Source: an uncultured Bacteroides sp.
Lineage (GTDB): Bacteria > Bacteroidota > Bacteroidia > Bacteroidales > Bacteroidaceae
Reading direction: 5' to 3'
DNA length: 64,000 nt
Assembly (NCBI GenBank): GCA_947646015.1
Contig: CANSEY010000003.1
Coordinates: 174,477-238,476, forward strand
The notes under the pieces are model-generated. The model saw only the letters and a list, made by a program, of their open reading frames with translations. It had not been told where the DNA came from and did not search any database. Below, one piece after another: positions 1 through 9,903 of this stretch (position 1 is its first letter; every line of letters starts with the position of its first letter). A program made the position numbers and the translations under genes.

Positions 1-726
1 GTTGACTCGAGAATTGTTTTTCTGGATCGAATGAAGAAAGAAAGGATTTCGGTATTATTATCTGATATCTTAAGCAAAAAAGAACATCCGGATATAACAA
101 GGGAGGCTTATCCTTATAATGTGGATTTCAGGGTTTTGGAGATTAATGCTGTTGGCAATAAAAAAATAGTAACAGGCGGGTTTAAGAAAGGTTATTGGGG
201 AGCTCTTGACTCACAGAATCATATTATACCTAATGTGGCAGAGCTTCCTTTCGATGCGGGTGAGGTGTCCGGTTTAGAGAAGGGTATCGTTTTCGGAGGT
301 ATATTGAAGGCAAATAGTAAACAATCCAAATTTGTGCTTTCAATACGTGCTTCTGATATTTTCGAAATTTATCGTGTTTCTGACGATGGAATAAATCGTG
401 TCTATGTGAGTCCTTTTAAGCATATTCCGAAAACCTGGAAGAAGGGAGGCGGTTATGCAATTGATTATAACCAAAGTATTGGAGGAATAAAAAATATAGC
501 AGTCTCGGATGACTTGATTTGTTTTTCACTCTTTTTACAAAATTACAATGAGGCTGCAAAAACAGACTTTGCGTCTAATGAACTGTTCTGTTTTGATTGG
601 GATGGGAATAAAGTGAAAAAATATGTGTTACCTTTTCCTATAGGTAATTTCTGTATTGATGGAACTCATATCTATGGAGTTCGGAACTTTGAAGATAAAA
701 TTATCATTTATCGTTTTAACATGTAA
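1..726 (+). CDS. BF3164-like / TolB-like beta-propeller protein (5' end outside window)
   Basis: The reading frame is open from the first base, and the ATG at 31 has in-frame codons before it, so the gene very likely begins upstream and only its last 241 or so residues are visible. The protein shows repeated short beta-type segments of the kind found in TolB-like six-bladed propellers and in Bacteroides BF3164-type lipoproteins: a glycine-rich strand followed by a turn such as DSQNHI or DWDGNK, then a YGVRNFEDKIIIYRF ending typical of the last blade. No catalytic motif is visible. The usual N-terminal lipoprotein signal would lie outside the window. The function of the family is unknown; a cell-surface role is inferred. 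Confidence 0.6.
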   Translation, partial: VDSRIVFLDRMKKERISVLLSDILSKKEHPDITREAYPYNVDFRVLEINAVGNKKIVTGGFKKGYWGALDSQNHIIPNVAELPFDAGEVSGLEKGIVFGGILKANSKQSKFVLSIRASDIFEIYRVSDDGINRVYVSPFKHIPKTWKKGGGYAIDYNQSIGGIKNIAVSDDLICFSLFLQNYNEAAKTDFASNELFCFDWDGNKVKKYVLPFPIGNFCIDGTHIYGVRNFEDKIIIYRFNM

Positions 727-732
727 TCTGAA

Positions 733-813
733 CACCACAGAGGACACAGGGTAGCACGGAGGCGATTTTAAATCGTTGATTATTAATAAAAGGCTCTGTG
801 ATGCTCCGTGGTG
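733..813. repeat. Imperfect inverted repeat between the first two genes
   Basis: CACCACAGAG at 733-742 pairs with CTCCGTGGTG at 804-813 (9 of 10 bases), and related CACAGG/CACGGAG and CTCTGTG words lie inside. Between them is a small palindrome around GATTTTAAATC. It resembles the 'accacagag...ctccgtggt' intergenic repeats common in Bacteroides. It overlaps the GTG/ATG codons at 798 and 801, which is one reason to prefer the later start at 825 for the next gene. Confidence 0.4.
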
Positions 814-824
814 AAAAGAGTTAT

Positions 825-2810
825 ATGAATATGAAAATTATGAAATATATTGGGTTAGGCTTGCTTCTGCTTGTCTGCTCATGCGGGGGTAGAGACAGAC
901 AAGTGGAGGAGGCCTTATCCCTTTCGGGCAATAACCGTAATGAACTTGAAGCGGTGCTGAAGCATTATGAAGGAGATGGCCGGAAGCTGGAGGCGGCACG
1001 CTTCTTGATTGGCAATATGCCCGGAAGTTATGGAGCTAATCCGATAGTAGAGCAGGATTGTTCTGCTTTTTACGAGGCTTATGATTCATTGGGACAAAAG
1101 TATGACTATCGGGTAGGAACGGAATGGGGGAAACAGGTAGATAGTCTTTGGAAGGATTTTAGTAATCGACATCGGGTAAGGCAGGAACTTAACTATGATA
1201 TTACCCGCATGAAGGCGGAAGATTTAATCCGGGAAATTGATCTGGCATTTCGGGCATGGGTGGAGAATGTGCATTCAAGAAACTGTTCGTTTGAAGATTT
1301 TTGTGAGTATATACTGCCTTATAGGCGACAGAATGGCTTATTGATTGACAATGCACGCTGGGAGTTCAACAAACGGCATCAGGGAAAGTATTTTGTGAAA
1401 GAGGGAAAGGATTGGCAACAAGAGATCGATTCGTTGTTATATGAATATAAGTATCTGACTCATTCCGGTTTTTGGGGGACGAAGATTCCGATATGGAATG
1501 CGGTGACTCTTGAGAAGATGCGTCATGGGTTATGTGCACAGCGCTGTTGGTATAACTCTTTGTTATTATCATCATTGGGGATTCCGGTTGCCATTGACTT
1601 TGTTCCGGCATGGGGAAACCGAAATAATTCGCATACCTGGAATGTGGTGCTAATAAACGGGGAATCGCATGCTTTTGAGGCGTTTTGGGATAATGATCGC
1701 TGGAAATATAAGCGGATTTATAATAACCGGGATGATGATGAACTTTGGGGAAGATTCCGCCTTCCGAAGGTATACAGATATACCTACTCAAATCATATTG
1801 AAGGACCGTTGGCAGATGTAGAGGTGGATAAAGCTGATATTCCGGAGCTATTTCGTAGTGTGAAAAAGGTGGATGTTTCTTCGGAGTATTTTGAAACGGC
1901 CGATGTAACGGTGGAGTTGACAGGTGAGGCGCCTCAAGGGGTGAAATATGCGTATTTGGCTGTGTTCGGATATCAGGACTGGCACCCTGTGCAGTGGGCA
2001 AAGATAGAAAATGGGAGGGCTGTCTTTCGGGAAATGGGTAAGGACATGGTTTATTTACCCGTTTATTACAAGCGGGGAGGATTATTGCCCGCAGCAGAAC
2101 CTTTCAGATTGCGGAATGACGGAACGATGGAGAAGCTGAGCGGAAATGAAGGAACAGAGGAGGTTGCCGTGAGGATGGTGACGGGAGCGCCGGCTTATGA
2201 TCAGAATAGGGAATATCTGGGGTGTATGAAAGGAAGCCGGATAGTAGGATTACTTGATGGAAAATCAGAAGAAGAACTGTGCAGATGGACGGACTCGCTG
2301 GCTCTGCAGTCGGTTGTACGGAAGGTGTCCGCACGATTACCTTACCGTTTTGTAAGGTTATTATTACCGTCGGATAGCATTGCTTTGGGGGAGCTTTCTT
2401 TTTATACGGAAGAAGGACGGATCGGGAATGTGAGGATAATTACTCCGATGAGGGCTACCGGAAGGAATGAAGTGCCCGGGATGATAACCGATGGTTTGGG
2501 GGCGACGGGCTATCGAGGCAGGGTGGCAGAAAGGCTGGTAGATATAGATCTGGGAAAAGAGTATATGGTCAGTCATATTGGAATGACTTCTTACCTGAAA
2601 ACACAGTTGTTCTGTCCGGATGAATTTGAGTTAAGATATTGGGATAATGGTTGGAAGACTGTGGAGCGTAAGCAAGCTGATCATAAAGGGTATCTTGTAT
2701 TTGAGAGAGTGCCCCGGGGAGCATTGCTGATGTTGAAAAACTGTCGCTGGAAAGGAAAGACGGCAGAGCGTATATTTACTTATGAAAAAGGAGATGTGAA
2801 GTGGGAATGA
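825..2810 (+). CDS. Transglutaminase-like domain lipoprotein with C-terminal discoidin-like domain
   Basis: A predicted lipoprotein of about 661 residues. I chose the ATG at 825 because it leads straight into a signal peptide ending in the lipobox LLLVCSC; the frame is also open back to a GTG at 798. The central part has a transglutaminase-like core: GLCAQRCWYNSLLLSSLGIP holds the likely catalytic Cys, and SHTWNVVLINGE the His, followed by a downstream Asp. The last 150 residues (LGELSFYTEEG, VDIDLGKEYMVSHIGMTSY) look like an F5/8-type (discoidin) carbohydrate-binding sandwich. Such proteins occur in Bacteroides surface or periplasmic glycan and protein processing, but the substrate is unknown. 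Its link to the preceding propeller gene is not clear. Confidence 0.7.
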   Translation: MNMKIMKYIGLGLLLLVCSCGGRDRQVEEALSLSGNNRNELEAVLKHYEGDGRKLEAARFLIGNMPGSYGANPIVEQDCSAFYEAYDSLGQKYDYRVGTEWGKQVDSLWKDFSNRHRVRQELNYDITRMKAEDLIREIDLAFRAWVENVHSRNCSFEDFCEYILPYRRQNGLLIDNARWEFNKRHQGKYFVKEGKDWQQEIDSLLYEYKYLTHSGFWGTKIPIWNAVTLEKMRHGLCAQRCWYNSLLLSSLGIPVAIDFVPAWGNRNNSHTWNVVLINGESHAFEAFWDNDRWKYKRIYNNRDDDELWGRFRLPKVYRYTYSNHIEGPLADVEVDKADIPELFRSVKKVDVSSEYFETADVTVELTGEAPQGVKYAYLAVFGYQDWHPVQWAKIENGRAVFREMGKDMVYLPVYYKRGGLLPAAEPFRLRNDGTMEKLSGNEGTEEVAVRMVTGAPAYDQNREYLGCMKGSRIVGLLDGKSEEELCRWTDSLALQSVVRKVSARLPYRFVRLLLPSDSIALGELSFYTEEGRIGNVRIITPMRATGRNEVPGMITDGLGATGYRGRVAERLVDIDLGKEYMVSHIGMTSYLKTQLFCPDEFELRYWDNGWKTVERKQADHKGYLVFERVPRGALLMLKNCRWKGKTAERIFTYEKGDVKWE

Positions 2811-2944
2811 TTGCTATGAACGAACAGTTGCCTTGCCATTATTGTTAAACCTCCTTAAGGAAATGCCTATTCGTCACTTTTTATTTGTTATTTTGCACCA
2901 AATTCGGGTGGAGTGTGTCCTGACGTTTCGGGGTACACTTAAAT

Positions 2945-3859
2945 ATGCAGATAAAACCAATGAATAAACTCACTATAAATGCCTGTCCGCTATGTGGGGG
3001 CGCACATTTGAAACGTGCTATGACCTGTACGGATTTTTATGCTTCCGGTGAACAGTTTGACTTGTACACCTGCGAAGATTGCGGATTTACTTTTACGCAA
3101 GGAGTCCCGGTAGAGGCGGAAATAGGCAGATATTACGAAACACCTGATTATATTTCCCATTCGGACACGAAGAAAGGTGCCATGAATGCCATTTACCATC
3201 ATGTACGTCAGTATATGCTTGGAAGAAAGGCGCGTTTGGTGATGAAAGAGTCTCATCGAAAAACCGGGAGGATACTGGATATCGGTACAGGTACCGGTTA
3301 CTTTGCCCATACGATGCAGAATAGGGGATGGGAAGTAGAGGCCGTGGAGAAGAGCGGACAAGCCCGTAATTTTGCACGCGAACATTTCGGGCTGAATGTG
3401 AGGCCGGAGGCTGCATTGAAAGAATTAGTTCCGGGAACGTTCGATGTAATCACGTTGTGGCACGTCATGGAGCACTTGGAACATTTGGACGAAACGTGGG
3501 AATTGTTACGTGAACTGTTGACCGAGAAAGGGGTATTGATAGTGGCTGTGCCTAATTGCTCGTCGTATGATGCGATGAAATACGGGAAGTACTGGGCTGC
3601 TTATGATGTACCCCGTCATTTATGGCATTTTACGCCTGCCACGATTCAGCAGTTCGGGTCGAAGCACGGATTTATTCTGGCAGCCCGTCATCCGATGCCG
3701 TTCGATGCTTTCTATGTATCGATGCTGACGGAGAAACATAAAGGTAGTGCATACTCCTTTGTGAAAGGCATGTGGACCGGAACGGTGGCATGGTTGAGTG
3801 CCCAGGCTAAAAAGGAACGGAGTAGTTCGATGATTTATGTATTCAGAAAGAAACGCTGA
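2945..3859 (+). CDS. Class I SAM-dependent methyltransferase with N-terminal zinc ribbon
   Basis: A protein of 304 residues. The first 40 residues carry CPLCGG and CEDCG pairs that would bind zinc. A methyltransferase fold follows: ILDIGTGTGYFAHTM is the SAM-binding motif I, VEAVEKS is the acidic end of strand 2, and FDVITLWHVMEHLEHLDE is the motif seen in many small-molecule methyltransferases (Methyltransf_12/23 type). The substrate cannot be told from sequence. The start could also be the internal Met five residues later (MNKLTINACPLCGG). The stop codon overlaps the ftsX start by one base (TGATG), so translation of the two is probably coupled. Confidence 0.75.
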   Translation: MQIKPMNKLTINACPLCGGAHLKRAMTCTDFYASGEQFDLYTCEDCGFTFTQGVPVEAEIGRYYETPDYISHSDTKKGAMNAIYHHVRQYMLGRKARLVMKESHRKTGRILDIGTGTGYFAHTMQNRGWEVEAVEKSGQARNFAREHFGLNVRPEAALKELVPGTFDVITLWHVMEHLEHLDETWELLRELLTEKGVLIVAVPNCSSYDAMKYGKYWAAYDVPRHLWHFTPATIQQFGSKHGFILAARHPMPFDAFYVSMLTEKHKGSAYSFVKGMWTGTVAWLSAQAKKERSSSMIYVFRKKR

Positions 3860-4740
3860 TGAAGAGTAAAAGCAGAAATAACGCTGTGTCATATTTTGAT
3901 ATGCAGTTCATCACTTCCAGTATCAGTACCACGTTGGTATTGCTGTTACTGGGGCTTGTGGTGTTCTTTGTATTGGCGGCCAATAATTTGTCTGTTTATG
4001 TGCGGGAAAATATTAATTTTTCCGTGCTTATCAGTGATGATATGAAGGAGACAGATATTCTGAAGCTTCAGAAACGGCTGAATAATGAACCTTTTGTGAA
4101 AGAAACAGAATATATCTCGAAAAAACAGGCATTGAAAGAGCAGACGGAAGCCATGGGGACCGATCCGCAAGAGTTTTTGGGGTATAACCCGTTTACGGCT
4201 TCAATAGAAATTAAATTGCATTCGGACTATGCGAACTCCGACAGTATTGCGAAAATAGAGAAATTGATTAAAAGAAATACCAATATACAGGATGTGCTTT
4301 ATCAGAAAGACTTGATCGACGCGGTAAATGAAAATATCCGTAATATCAGTCTTGTTCTGCTGGCATTGGCCGTGATGTTGACATTTATCTCTTTTGCGCT
4401 GATTAATAATACAATCCGGCTGGCTATCTACTCGAAACGTTTCTTGATACATACGATGAAACTGGTGGGAGCGAGCTGGGGATTTATTCGTCGTCCGTTT
4501 TTGAAAAGGAATATATGGAGTGGGGTTCTGGCTGCTTTTATTGCAGATACGATCCTGATGGGGGCCGCTTACTGGCTGGTATCCTATGAGCCTGAATTGA
4601 TTCGGGTAATTACGCCCGAAGTCATGTTACTGGTATCGGGCGCAGTATTGGTGTTCGGTGTGGTCATCACTTTCTTGTGTGCTTATCTTTCTATTAATAA
4701 ATATCTGAGGATGAAAGCAAGTACGCTATATTATGTGTAA
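3859..4740 (+). CDS. ftsX: Cell division protein FtsX (ABC transporter-like permease)
   Basis: A protein of 293 residues with the FtsX layout: an N-terminal membrane segment (about residues 18-40), an extracytoplasmic domain with the typical 'NINFSVLISDDMKETDILKLQ' style start and later YISKKQALKEQ, and three C-terminal membrane segments, with IRLAIYSKRFLIHTMKLVGA before the second. FtsX works with the ATPase FtsE to activate cell-wall hydrolases at the septum. FtsE is not in this window, as is common in Bacteroidetes. It overlaps the upstream methyltransferase gene by one base and precedes DUF3098 and uppP, forming a cell-envelope group. Confidence 0.92.
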   Translation: MKSKSRNNAVSYFDMQFITSSISTTLVLLLLGLVVFFVLAANNLSVYVRENINFSVLISDDMKETDILKLQKRLNNEPFVKETEYISKKQALKEQTEAMGTDPQEFLGYNPFTASIEIKLHSDYANSDSIAKIEKLIKRNTNIQDVLYQKDLIDAVNENIRNISLVLLALAVMLTFISFALINNTIRLAIYSKRFLIHTMKLVGASWGFIRRPFLKRNIWSGVLAAFIADTILMGAAYWLVSYEPELIRVITPEVMLLVSGAVLVFGVVITFLCAYLSINKYLRMKASTLYYV

Positions 4741-4780
4741 TTCCGGATTTATAGATGTAAATAAATTAATGTAAATAACA

Positions 4781-5014
4781 ATGGGTGATAAACAAAAATT
4801 TGCCTTCGATAAAACGAACTTCATTCTGCTTGCTATCGGCATGGCAGTGGTTATTCTGGGCTTTATCCTGATGACAGGGCCTTCATCGTCGGAAACGGTG
4901 TTTCAGGCGGACATTTTCAGTGTGAGAAGAATTAAGGTGGCTCCGGTGGTCTGTTTCCTGGGCTTTATTTTTATGATATATGGCGTGATGCGCAAACCCA
5001 AAACAAAAGAATAA
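4781..5014 (+). CDS. DUF3098 family small membrane protein
   Basis: A 77-residue protein with two predicted membrane segments (LLAIGMAVVILGFILM and VVCFLGFIFMIYGVM) separated by a short loop and a basic tail ending KPKTKE. It matches the Bacteroidetes DUF3098 family in size and in its fixed position between ftsX and uppP. Function is unknown; the neighbours suggest a role in cell division or envelope synthesis. The start at 4781 is the only ATG that gives the family's usual soluble N-terminus (FAFDKTNFILL). Only six bases separate it from uppP. Confidence 0.85.
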   Translation: MGDKQKFAFDKTNFILLAIGMAVVILGFILMTGPSSSETVFQADIFSVRRIKVAPVVCFLGFIFMIYGVMRKPKTKE

Positions 5015-5020
5015 AACAGG

Positions 5021-5821
5021 ATGGAATGGTTTGAAGCACTGATCCTTGGATTGATTCAGGGACTGACTGAGTATTTACCGGTAAGCAGTAGCGGGCATTT
5101 GGCCATTGGTTCGGCTTTATTTGGTATAGAAGGAGAAGAAAATCTGGCATTTACCATTGTGGTGCATGTAGCCACTGTGTTCAGTACATTGGTGATTCTG
5201 TGGAAAGAGATAGACTGGATTTTCCGTGGTTTATTTAAGTTTGAGATGAACAGTGAAACGCGCTATGTAATCAATATCTTGATTTCGATGATTCCTATTG
5301 GTATCGTCGGGGTGTTTTTTAAAGATGAAGTGGAGGCCATTTTTGGCTCGGGATTACTGATTGTTGGCTGCATGCTGTTGCTGACGGCTGCGTTACTGTC
5401 GTTTTCGTATTATGCAAAGCCACGCCAGAAAGAGAACATCTCGATGAAGGATGCATTTATCATTGGACTGGCGCAGGCGTGTGCAGTATTACCGGGATTA
5501 TCTCGTTCGGGCAGTACGATTGCAACCGGTTTGTTATTGGGTGATAATAAAGCGAAACTGGCACAATTTTCTTTCCTGATGGTGATGCCTCCTATATTGG
5601 GAGAGGCGCTGCTGGATGGTATGAAGATGATAAAAGGTGAGGCTATTGCGGGCGATATTCCTACTTTGTCATTGATAGTAGGTTTCATTGCGGCTTTTGT
5701 TTCAGGTTGCCTGGCTTGTAAGTGGATGATTAATATCGTGAAGAAAGGTAAGTTGATTTACTTTGCTATTTATTGTGCAATAGTTGGAGTGGTCACCATT
5801 GTCGTTTCACAATTGCAATAA
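5021..5821 (+). CDS. uppP: Undecaprenyl-diphosphatase UppP (BacA)
   Basis: A 266-residue polytopic membrane enzyme that dephosphorylates undecaprenyl pyrophosphate to recycle the lipid carrier for peptidoglycan and capsule synthesis. The two signature regions are present: [14 protein letters not shown] near residue 20, with the Glu, Ser and His typical of the active site, and [15 protein letters not shown] near residue 160. Length is normal for the family. The gene lies six bases after DUF3098 and seven bases before truB, so a single transcript is likely. Confidence 0.96.
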   Translation: MEWFEALILGLIQGLTEYLPVSSSGHLAIGSALFGIEGEENLAFTIVVHVATVFSTLVILWKEIDWIFRGLFKFEMNSETRYVINILISMIPIGIVGVFFKDEVEAIFGSGLLIVGCMLLLTAALLSFSYYAKPRQKENISMKDAFIIGLAQACAVLPGLSRSGSTIATGLLLGDNKAKLAQFSFLMVMPPILGEALLDGMKMIKGEAIAGDIPTLSLIVGFIAAFVSGCLACKWMINIVKKGKLIYFAIYCAIVGVVTIVVSQLQ

Positions 5822-5828
5822 ATTGCGG

Positions 5829-6530
5829 ATGAATTTTAAAGAAGGAGAAGTACTTTATTTTAATAAACCGTTGGGATGGACGTCTTTTAAAGTCGTGGGG
5901 CACGCCCGTTACCATATGTGCCGGCGGATGAAAGTGAAGAAATTAAAGGTTGGACATGCAGGTACACTCGATCCCTTGGCAACAGGGGTGATGATTGTTT
6001 GTACAGGCAAGGCTACCAAGAGAATAGAGGAGTTTCAGTATCATACGAAGGAGTATGTGGCTACCATACAGTTGGGCGCTACTACTCCGTCTTACGATCT
6101 GGAACATGAAATAGATGCTACATACCCTACGGAGCATATTACCCGTGAGTTGGTGGAAAAGACGTTGAAAACGTTTGTTGGCGAGATACAGCAGATACCT
6201 CCCGCTTTCTCGGCTTGTAAGGTAGATGGTGCACGCGCTTACGATTTGGCCCGTAAAGGCCAGGAAGTGGAGTTGAAACCGAAATTGCTGGTAATTGATG
6301 AGATAGAGTTGTTGGAGTGTAATTTACCGGAAATTAAAATACGGGTGGTTTGCAGCAAGGGGACTTATATTCGTGCATTGGCACGTGACATCGGAGAGGC
6401 TTTGCAAAGCGGGGCGCACTTGACCGGGCTGATACGTACCCGTGTGGGAGACGTCAAGTTAGAGCAGTGTCTGGATCCGGCAAAGTTCGCGGAATGGATA
6501 GATCAGCAAGATGTTGAGATATCTGATTGA
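5829..6530 (+). CDS. truB: tRNA pseudouridine(55) synthase TruB
   Basis: A 233-residue enzyme that makes the conserved pseudouridine 55 in the T-loop of tRNAs. The hallmark motif HAGTLDPLATGVMIV holds the catalytic Asp. The N-terminal VLYFNKPLGWTSFKVV and the C-terminal KGTYIRALARDIGEAL are typical of TruB. I start it at the ATG at 5829 (MNFKEGEVLYF); the frame is open further upstream into uppP, but those codons are not conserved in the family. It sits between uppP and queA, another tRNA modification gene. Confidence 0.95.
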   Translation: MNFKEGEVLYFNKPLGWTSFKVVGHARYHMCRRMKVKKLKVGHAGTLDPLATGVMIVCTGKATKRIEEFQYHTKEYVATIQLGATTPSYDLEHEIDATYPTEHITRELVEKTLKTFVGEIQQIPPAFSACKVDGARAYDLARKGQEVELKPKLLVIDEIELLECNLPEIKIRVVCSKGTYIRALARDIGEALQSGAHLTGLIRTRVGDVKLEQCLDPAKFAEWIDQQDVEISD

Positions 6531-6577
6531 AGTAAAAAAATAGAAAATAAAATAATTAATAAACGCACATTATTATC

Positions 6578-7636
6578 ATGAAACTGTCGCAATTTAAATT
6601 TAAGTTACCCGAAGAAAAGATTGCTTTGCACCCTACAAAGTACAGAGACGAGTCGCGCTTGATGGTACTCCACAAGCGTACGGGAGAGATTGAGCACAAG
6701 ATGTTTAAAGACATCCTGAATTATTTTGATGATAAAGACGTGTTTGTATTCAACGATACCAAGGTGTTTCCTGCACGCTTATACGGAAATAAGGAAAAAA
6801 CAGGTGCGCGTATCGAAGTGTTCTTGTTGCGCGAGTTGAACGAGGAATTGCGTTTGTGGGATGTATTGGTAGATCCGGCACGTAAAATCCGTATCGGCAA
6901 TAAGCTTTACTTTGGGGATGATGACTCAATGGTTGCTGAAGTAATTGATAATACTACTTCACGTGGGCGTACGCTTCGTTTTCTGTATGACGGACCTCAT
7001 GATGAATTTAAAAAAGCATTGTATGCATTAGGAGAAACTCCATTGCCACATACAATTCTGAACCGTCCGGTTGAAGAGGAGGATGCAGAACGTTTCCAGT
7101 CTATCTTCGCTAAAAACGAAGGGGCTGTGACAGCACCGACTGCAAGTCTGCACTTCAGCCGTGAGCTGATGAAACGTATGGAAATTAAGGGAATAGACTT
7201 TGCATATATCACATTGCATGCAGGACTCGGAAACTTCCGTGATATCGATGTGGAAGACCTGACAAAGCATAAAATGGACTCTGAGCAGATGTTTGTGACG
7301 GAGGAGGCTGTCAAGATAGTGAATCGTGCTAAAGATCTGGGTAAGAATGTATGTGCTGTGGGAACAACTGTAATGCGTGCTATTGAAAGTACGGTAAGTA
7401 CAGACGGACATTTGAAGGAATACGAAGGATGGACGAACAAGTTTATCTTCCCTCCATACGACTTTACTGTGGCAAATGCCATGGTATCAAACTTCCATAT
7501 GCCGCTTTCTACGTTATTGATGATTGTGGCTGCTTTTGGTGGCTACGATCAGGTGATGGATGCATATCACATAGCGTTGAAGGAGGGTTACCGCTTTGGT
7601 ACTTATGGAGATGCGATGCTGATTTTGGATAAGTGA
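6578..7636 (+). CDS. queA: S-adenosylmethionine:tRNA ribosyltransferase-isomerase QueA
   Basis: A 352-residue enzyme that transfers and rearranges the ribosyl part of SAM onto preQ1-modified tRNA, giving epoxyqueuosine. Family motifs are clear: [34 protein letters not shown] and the C-terminal [17 protein letters not shown]. Full length. The following folK gene overlaps its stop codon (TGATG). The next enzyme of the pathway, QueG, is encoded at 23.4 kb on the other strand. Confidence 0.97.
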   Translation: MKLSQFKFKLPEEKIALHPTKYRDESRLMVLHKRTGEIEHKMFKDILNYFDDKDVFVFNDTKVFPARLYGNKEKTGARIEVFLLRELNEELRLWDVLVDPARKIRIGNKLYFGDDDSMVAEVIDNTTSRGRTLRFLYDGPHDEFKKALYALGETPLPHTILNRPVEEEDAERFQSIFAKNEGAVTAPTASLHFSRELMKRMEIKGIDFAYITLHAGLGNFRDIDVEDLTKHKMDSEQMFVTEEAVKIVNRAKDLGKNVCAVGTTVMRAIESTVSTDGHLKEYEGWTNKFIFPPYDFTVANAMVSNFHMPLSTLLMIVAAFGGYDQVMDAYHIALKEGYRFGTYGDAMLILDK

Positions 7637-8097
7637 TGAAAGTATATTTGGGATTAGGTACCAACTTGGGTGATAAGGAGCTAAATCTTCGTGTTGCCCT
7701 ACAAAAAATAGAGGAGCGGATAGGGAAAATCATTTCTCTTTCCGCTTTTTATGCTACTGCTCCCTGGGGATTTCAGTCGGAAAACAACTTTCTGAATGCT
7801 GCGGTGGGAGTGGAGACAGTATTGTCTCCTGTCGGGATACTGGAAAGTACTCAACGGATAGAGCAGGAAATAGGGCGTTTGCATAAATCACGGGACGGTG
7901 TGTATAGTGACCGCCTGATTGACATTGATCTTTTGCTCTATGGCGATAAGATACTACAGGATGAAAGGCTTATAGTGCCTCATCCGTTGATGACCGACCG
8001 TAAGTTTGTTCTGGAACCCCTTGCCGAGATTGCACCGGACGTTGTTCATCCGGTGTTTCATAAGACGATTAAAGAGCTATTTCTGGCTCTTTCGTGA
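7636..8097 (+). CDS. folK: 2-amino-4-hydroxy-6-hydroxymethyldihydropteridine diphosphokinase
   Basis: A 153-residue HPPK enzyme of folate synthesis, transferring pyrophosphate from ATP to 6-hydroxymethyl-dihydropterin. It begins [15 protein letters not shown], the standard N-terminal motif, and has YATAPWGFQSENNFLNAA and DRLIDIDLLLYGD, which provide substrate-binding and magnesium-binding residues. The ATG at 7636 overlaps the queA stop; a GTG one codon earlier is less likely. Its last bases overlap the end of the small convergent gene on the reverse strand. Confidence 0.95.
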   Translation: MKVYLGLGTNLGDKELNLRVALQKIEERIGKIISLSAFYATAPWGFQSENNFLNAAVGVETVLSPVGILESTQRIEQEIGRLHKSRDGVYSDRLIDIDLLLYGDKILQDERLIVPHPLMTDRKFVLEPLAEIAPDVVHPVFHKTIKELFLALS

Positions 8098-8271
8098 TTT
8101 GCGAACCATCAGGTGTCGGGGAAGGTAGGCTACGCAGCCGATCAGTACGGCATACAGTATGCGCAAATCGTCGAAGGGCTGGTGATTCAGATGGCAGATT
8201 AAGGCGTAAATACCCACTGTGACAGCAATATACACCAATAATGTAAAAGCGGTTTTTAGTTTATTTTTCAT
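8077..8271 (-). CDS. Small membrane protein of unknown function
   Basis: A 64-residue reading frame with two predicted membrane segments (about residues 8-26 and 38-52) flanked by lysine- and arginine-rich ends (MKNKLK, VRKSRKSQK), which fits the positive-inside rule. It is convergent with folK and overlaps its last 21 bases. I do not recognise a family. The clean membrane topology and its position filling the gap before metK argue for a real gene, but support is moderate. Confidence 0.5.
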   Translation of the reverse strand: MKNKLKTAFTLLVYIAVTVGIYALICHLNHQPFDDLRILYAVLIGCVAYLPRHLMVRKSRKSQK

Positions 8272-8479
8272 AAGGTAGTCTGTTAATACGAAGCAAAAGT
8301 AGCAATAAATCCAAAATATTATCTACCTTTGTCCCTGAAATGAAATGTGGAAAGATTTGAGTAGCTTGCAACCACAGAAAAAAATGCTAAAACAACATTC
8401 CCTTCTGTATGCGTTTTCTACTCTTTTTTGAATCTTTGCCCTCATTCATAATTTATAATTCATAATTCATAATTTTATT

Positions 8480-9772
8480 ATGGGATATTTATTCACATCC
8501 GAATCGGTGTCTGAAGGACACCCCGACAAAGTGGCCGATCAAATATCGGACGCTGTGCTTGACAAACTGTTGGCTTATGATCCCAGTTCGAAAGTAGCTT
8601 GCGAAACCTTAGTAACTACCGGACAGGTGGTGCTTGCGGGAGAAGTGAAAACAGGTGCTTATGTTGATTTGCAACTGATTGCACGTGAAGTGATCCAAAA
8701 GATTGGTTACACGAAAGGCGAATACATGTTCGAAAGTAATTCGTGCGGTGTACTTTCTGCCATTCATGAACAAAGTGCGGACATTAACCGTGGTGTAGAA
8801 CGCGAAGACCCGATGAACCAGGGAGCAGGCGACCAGGGTATGATGTTTGGTTATGCAACCAACGAAACAGAAAACTATATGCCGTTGTCTCTTGACCTGG
8901 CACATAGAATACTTCTTGTGTTGGCCGATATCCGCCGCGAAGGTAAAGAAATGACTTATCTTCGTCCGGATGCAAAGAGCCAGGTAACCATTGAATATGA
9001 TGATAACGGTACTCCGGTACGCATTGATACGATTGTTGTTTCAACACAGCATGATGAATTTATATTACCGGCTGATGATTCTGTCGCTGCCCAACTGAAG
9101 GCTGATGAAGAGATGTTGGCAGTGATCCGGAAAGATGTGATTGAGGTGCTGATGCCTCGTGTCATTGCTTCTATTAATCATCCGAAGGTTCTTGCTTTGT
9201 TCAACGACCATATTATCTATCATGTGAATCCGACCGGTAAGTTTGTGATCGGTGGCCCTCATGGAGATACAGGACTCACCGGACGTAAGATCATTGTGGA
9301 CACTTATGGTGGAAAGGGGGCTCATGGTGGCGGTGCTTTCTCCGGTAAAGATCCAAGCAAAGTAGATCGTAGTGCTGCTTATGCTGCCCGTCATATTGCT
9401 AAGAATCTTGTTGCTGCCGGCGTTGCCGACGAAATGCTGGTACAGGTTTCTTACGCTATCGGTGTGGCTCGTCCTATTAATATTTATGTAAATACATACG
9501 GACGCAGTAACGTGAAGATGAGTGATGGAGAGATCGCCAAAAAGATCGATGAACTGTTTGACCTTCGTCCGAAGGCTATTGAAGACCGCCTGAAACTGCG
9601 TTATCCGATTTATAGTGAAACTGCTGCTTACGGGCATATGGGGCGTGAACCTCAGATGGTGACTAAGCATTTTCAATCTCGTTATGAAGGCGACCGGACT
9701 ATGGAAGTGGAACTGTTTACATGGGAAAAACTTGACTATGTGGACAAAGTAAAAGCCGCTTTCGGTTTGTAA
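8480..9772 (+). CDS. metK: S-adenosylmethionine synthetase
   Basis: A 430-residue enzyme that makes SAM from methionine and ATP. The start [21 protein letters not shown] is the classic N-terminus, with the His and Asp of the ATP site. FGYATNE, the P-loop-like [14 protein letters not shown] and [16 protein letters not shown] are all present. It is slightly longer than the E. coli enzyme because of an insertion around residues 160-190, as in other Bacteroidetes. The 208-base upstream gap ends in a run of short ATTCATAATT direct repeats. I saw no recognisable SAM riboswitch there. Confidence 0.97.
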   Translation: MGYLFTSESVSEGHPDKVADQISDAVLDKLLAYDPSSKVACETLVTTGQVVLAGEVKTGAYVDLQLIAREVIQKIGYTKGEYMFESNSCGVLSAIHEQSADINRGVEREDPMNQGAGDQGMMFGYATNETENYMPLSLDLAHRILLVLADIRREGKEMTYLRPDAKSQVTIEYDDNGTPVRIDTIVVSTQHDEFILPADDSVAAQLKADEEMLAVIRKDVIEVLMPRVIASINHPKVLALFNDHIIYHVNPTGKFVIGGPHGDTGLTGRKIIVDTYGGKGAHGGGAFSGKDPSKVDRSAAYAARHIAKNLVAAGVADEMLVQVSYAIGVARPINIYVNTYGRSNVKMSDGEIAKKIDELFDLRPKAIEDRLKLRYPIYSETAAYGHMGREPQMVTKHFQSRYEGDRTMEVELFTWEKLDYVDKVKAAFGL

Positions 9773-9800
9773 TCAGCGTAGCTTTACAGCTATTTATTAT

Positions 9801-9854
9801 AGAAGGCTGCACTTGTTTTTAACCCGATATGGGGAGAAAACAAGGCAGCCTTCT
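9801..9854 (+). terminator. Rho-independent terminator after metK
   Basis: AGAAGGCTGC at 9801-9810 pairs with GCAGCCTTCT at 9845-9854. The stem continues inward with CTTGTTTT (9812-9819) against AAAACAAG (9837-9844), with one unpaired A between. A TCTTTT run follows. It ends the metK transcript before the LOG gene. Confidence 0.85.
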
Positions 9855-9903
9855 TCTTTTCTCCTTGAAATTTGGTACTTTTGCAGCGTGTTGAACTAAA
9901 CCC

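Noticed and set aside
8272-8479. Possible SAM riboswitch upstream of metK
   Set aside because: No recognisable SAM riboswitch core or expression-platform hairpin; the gap is mainly AT-rich with ATTCATAATT repeats.
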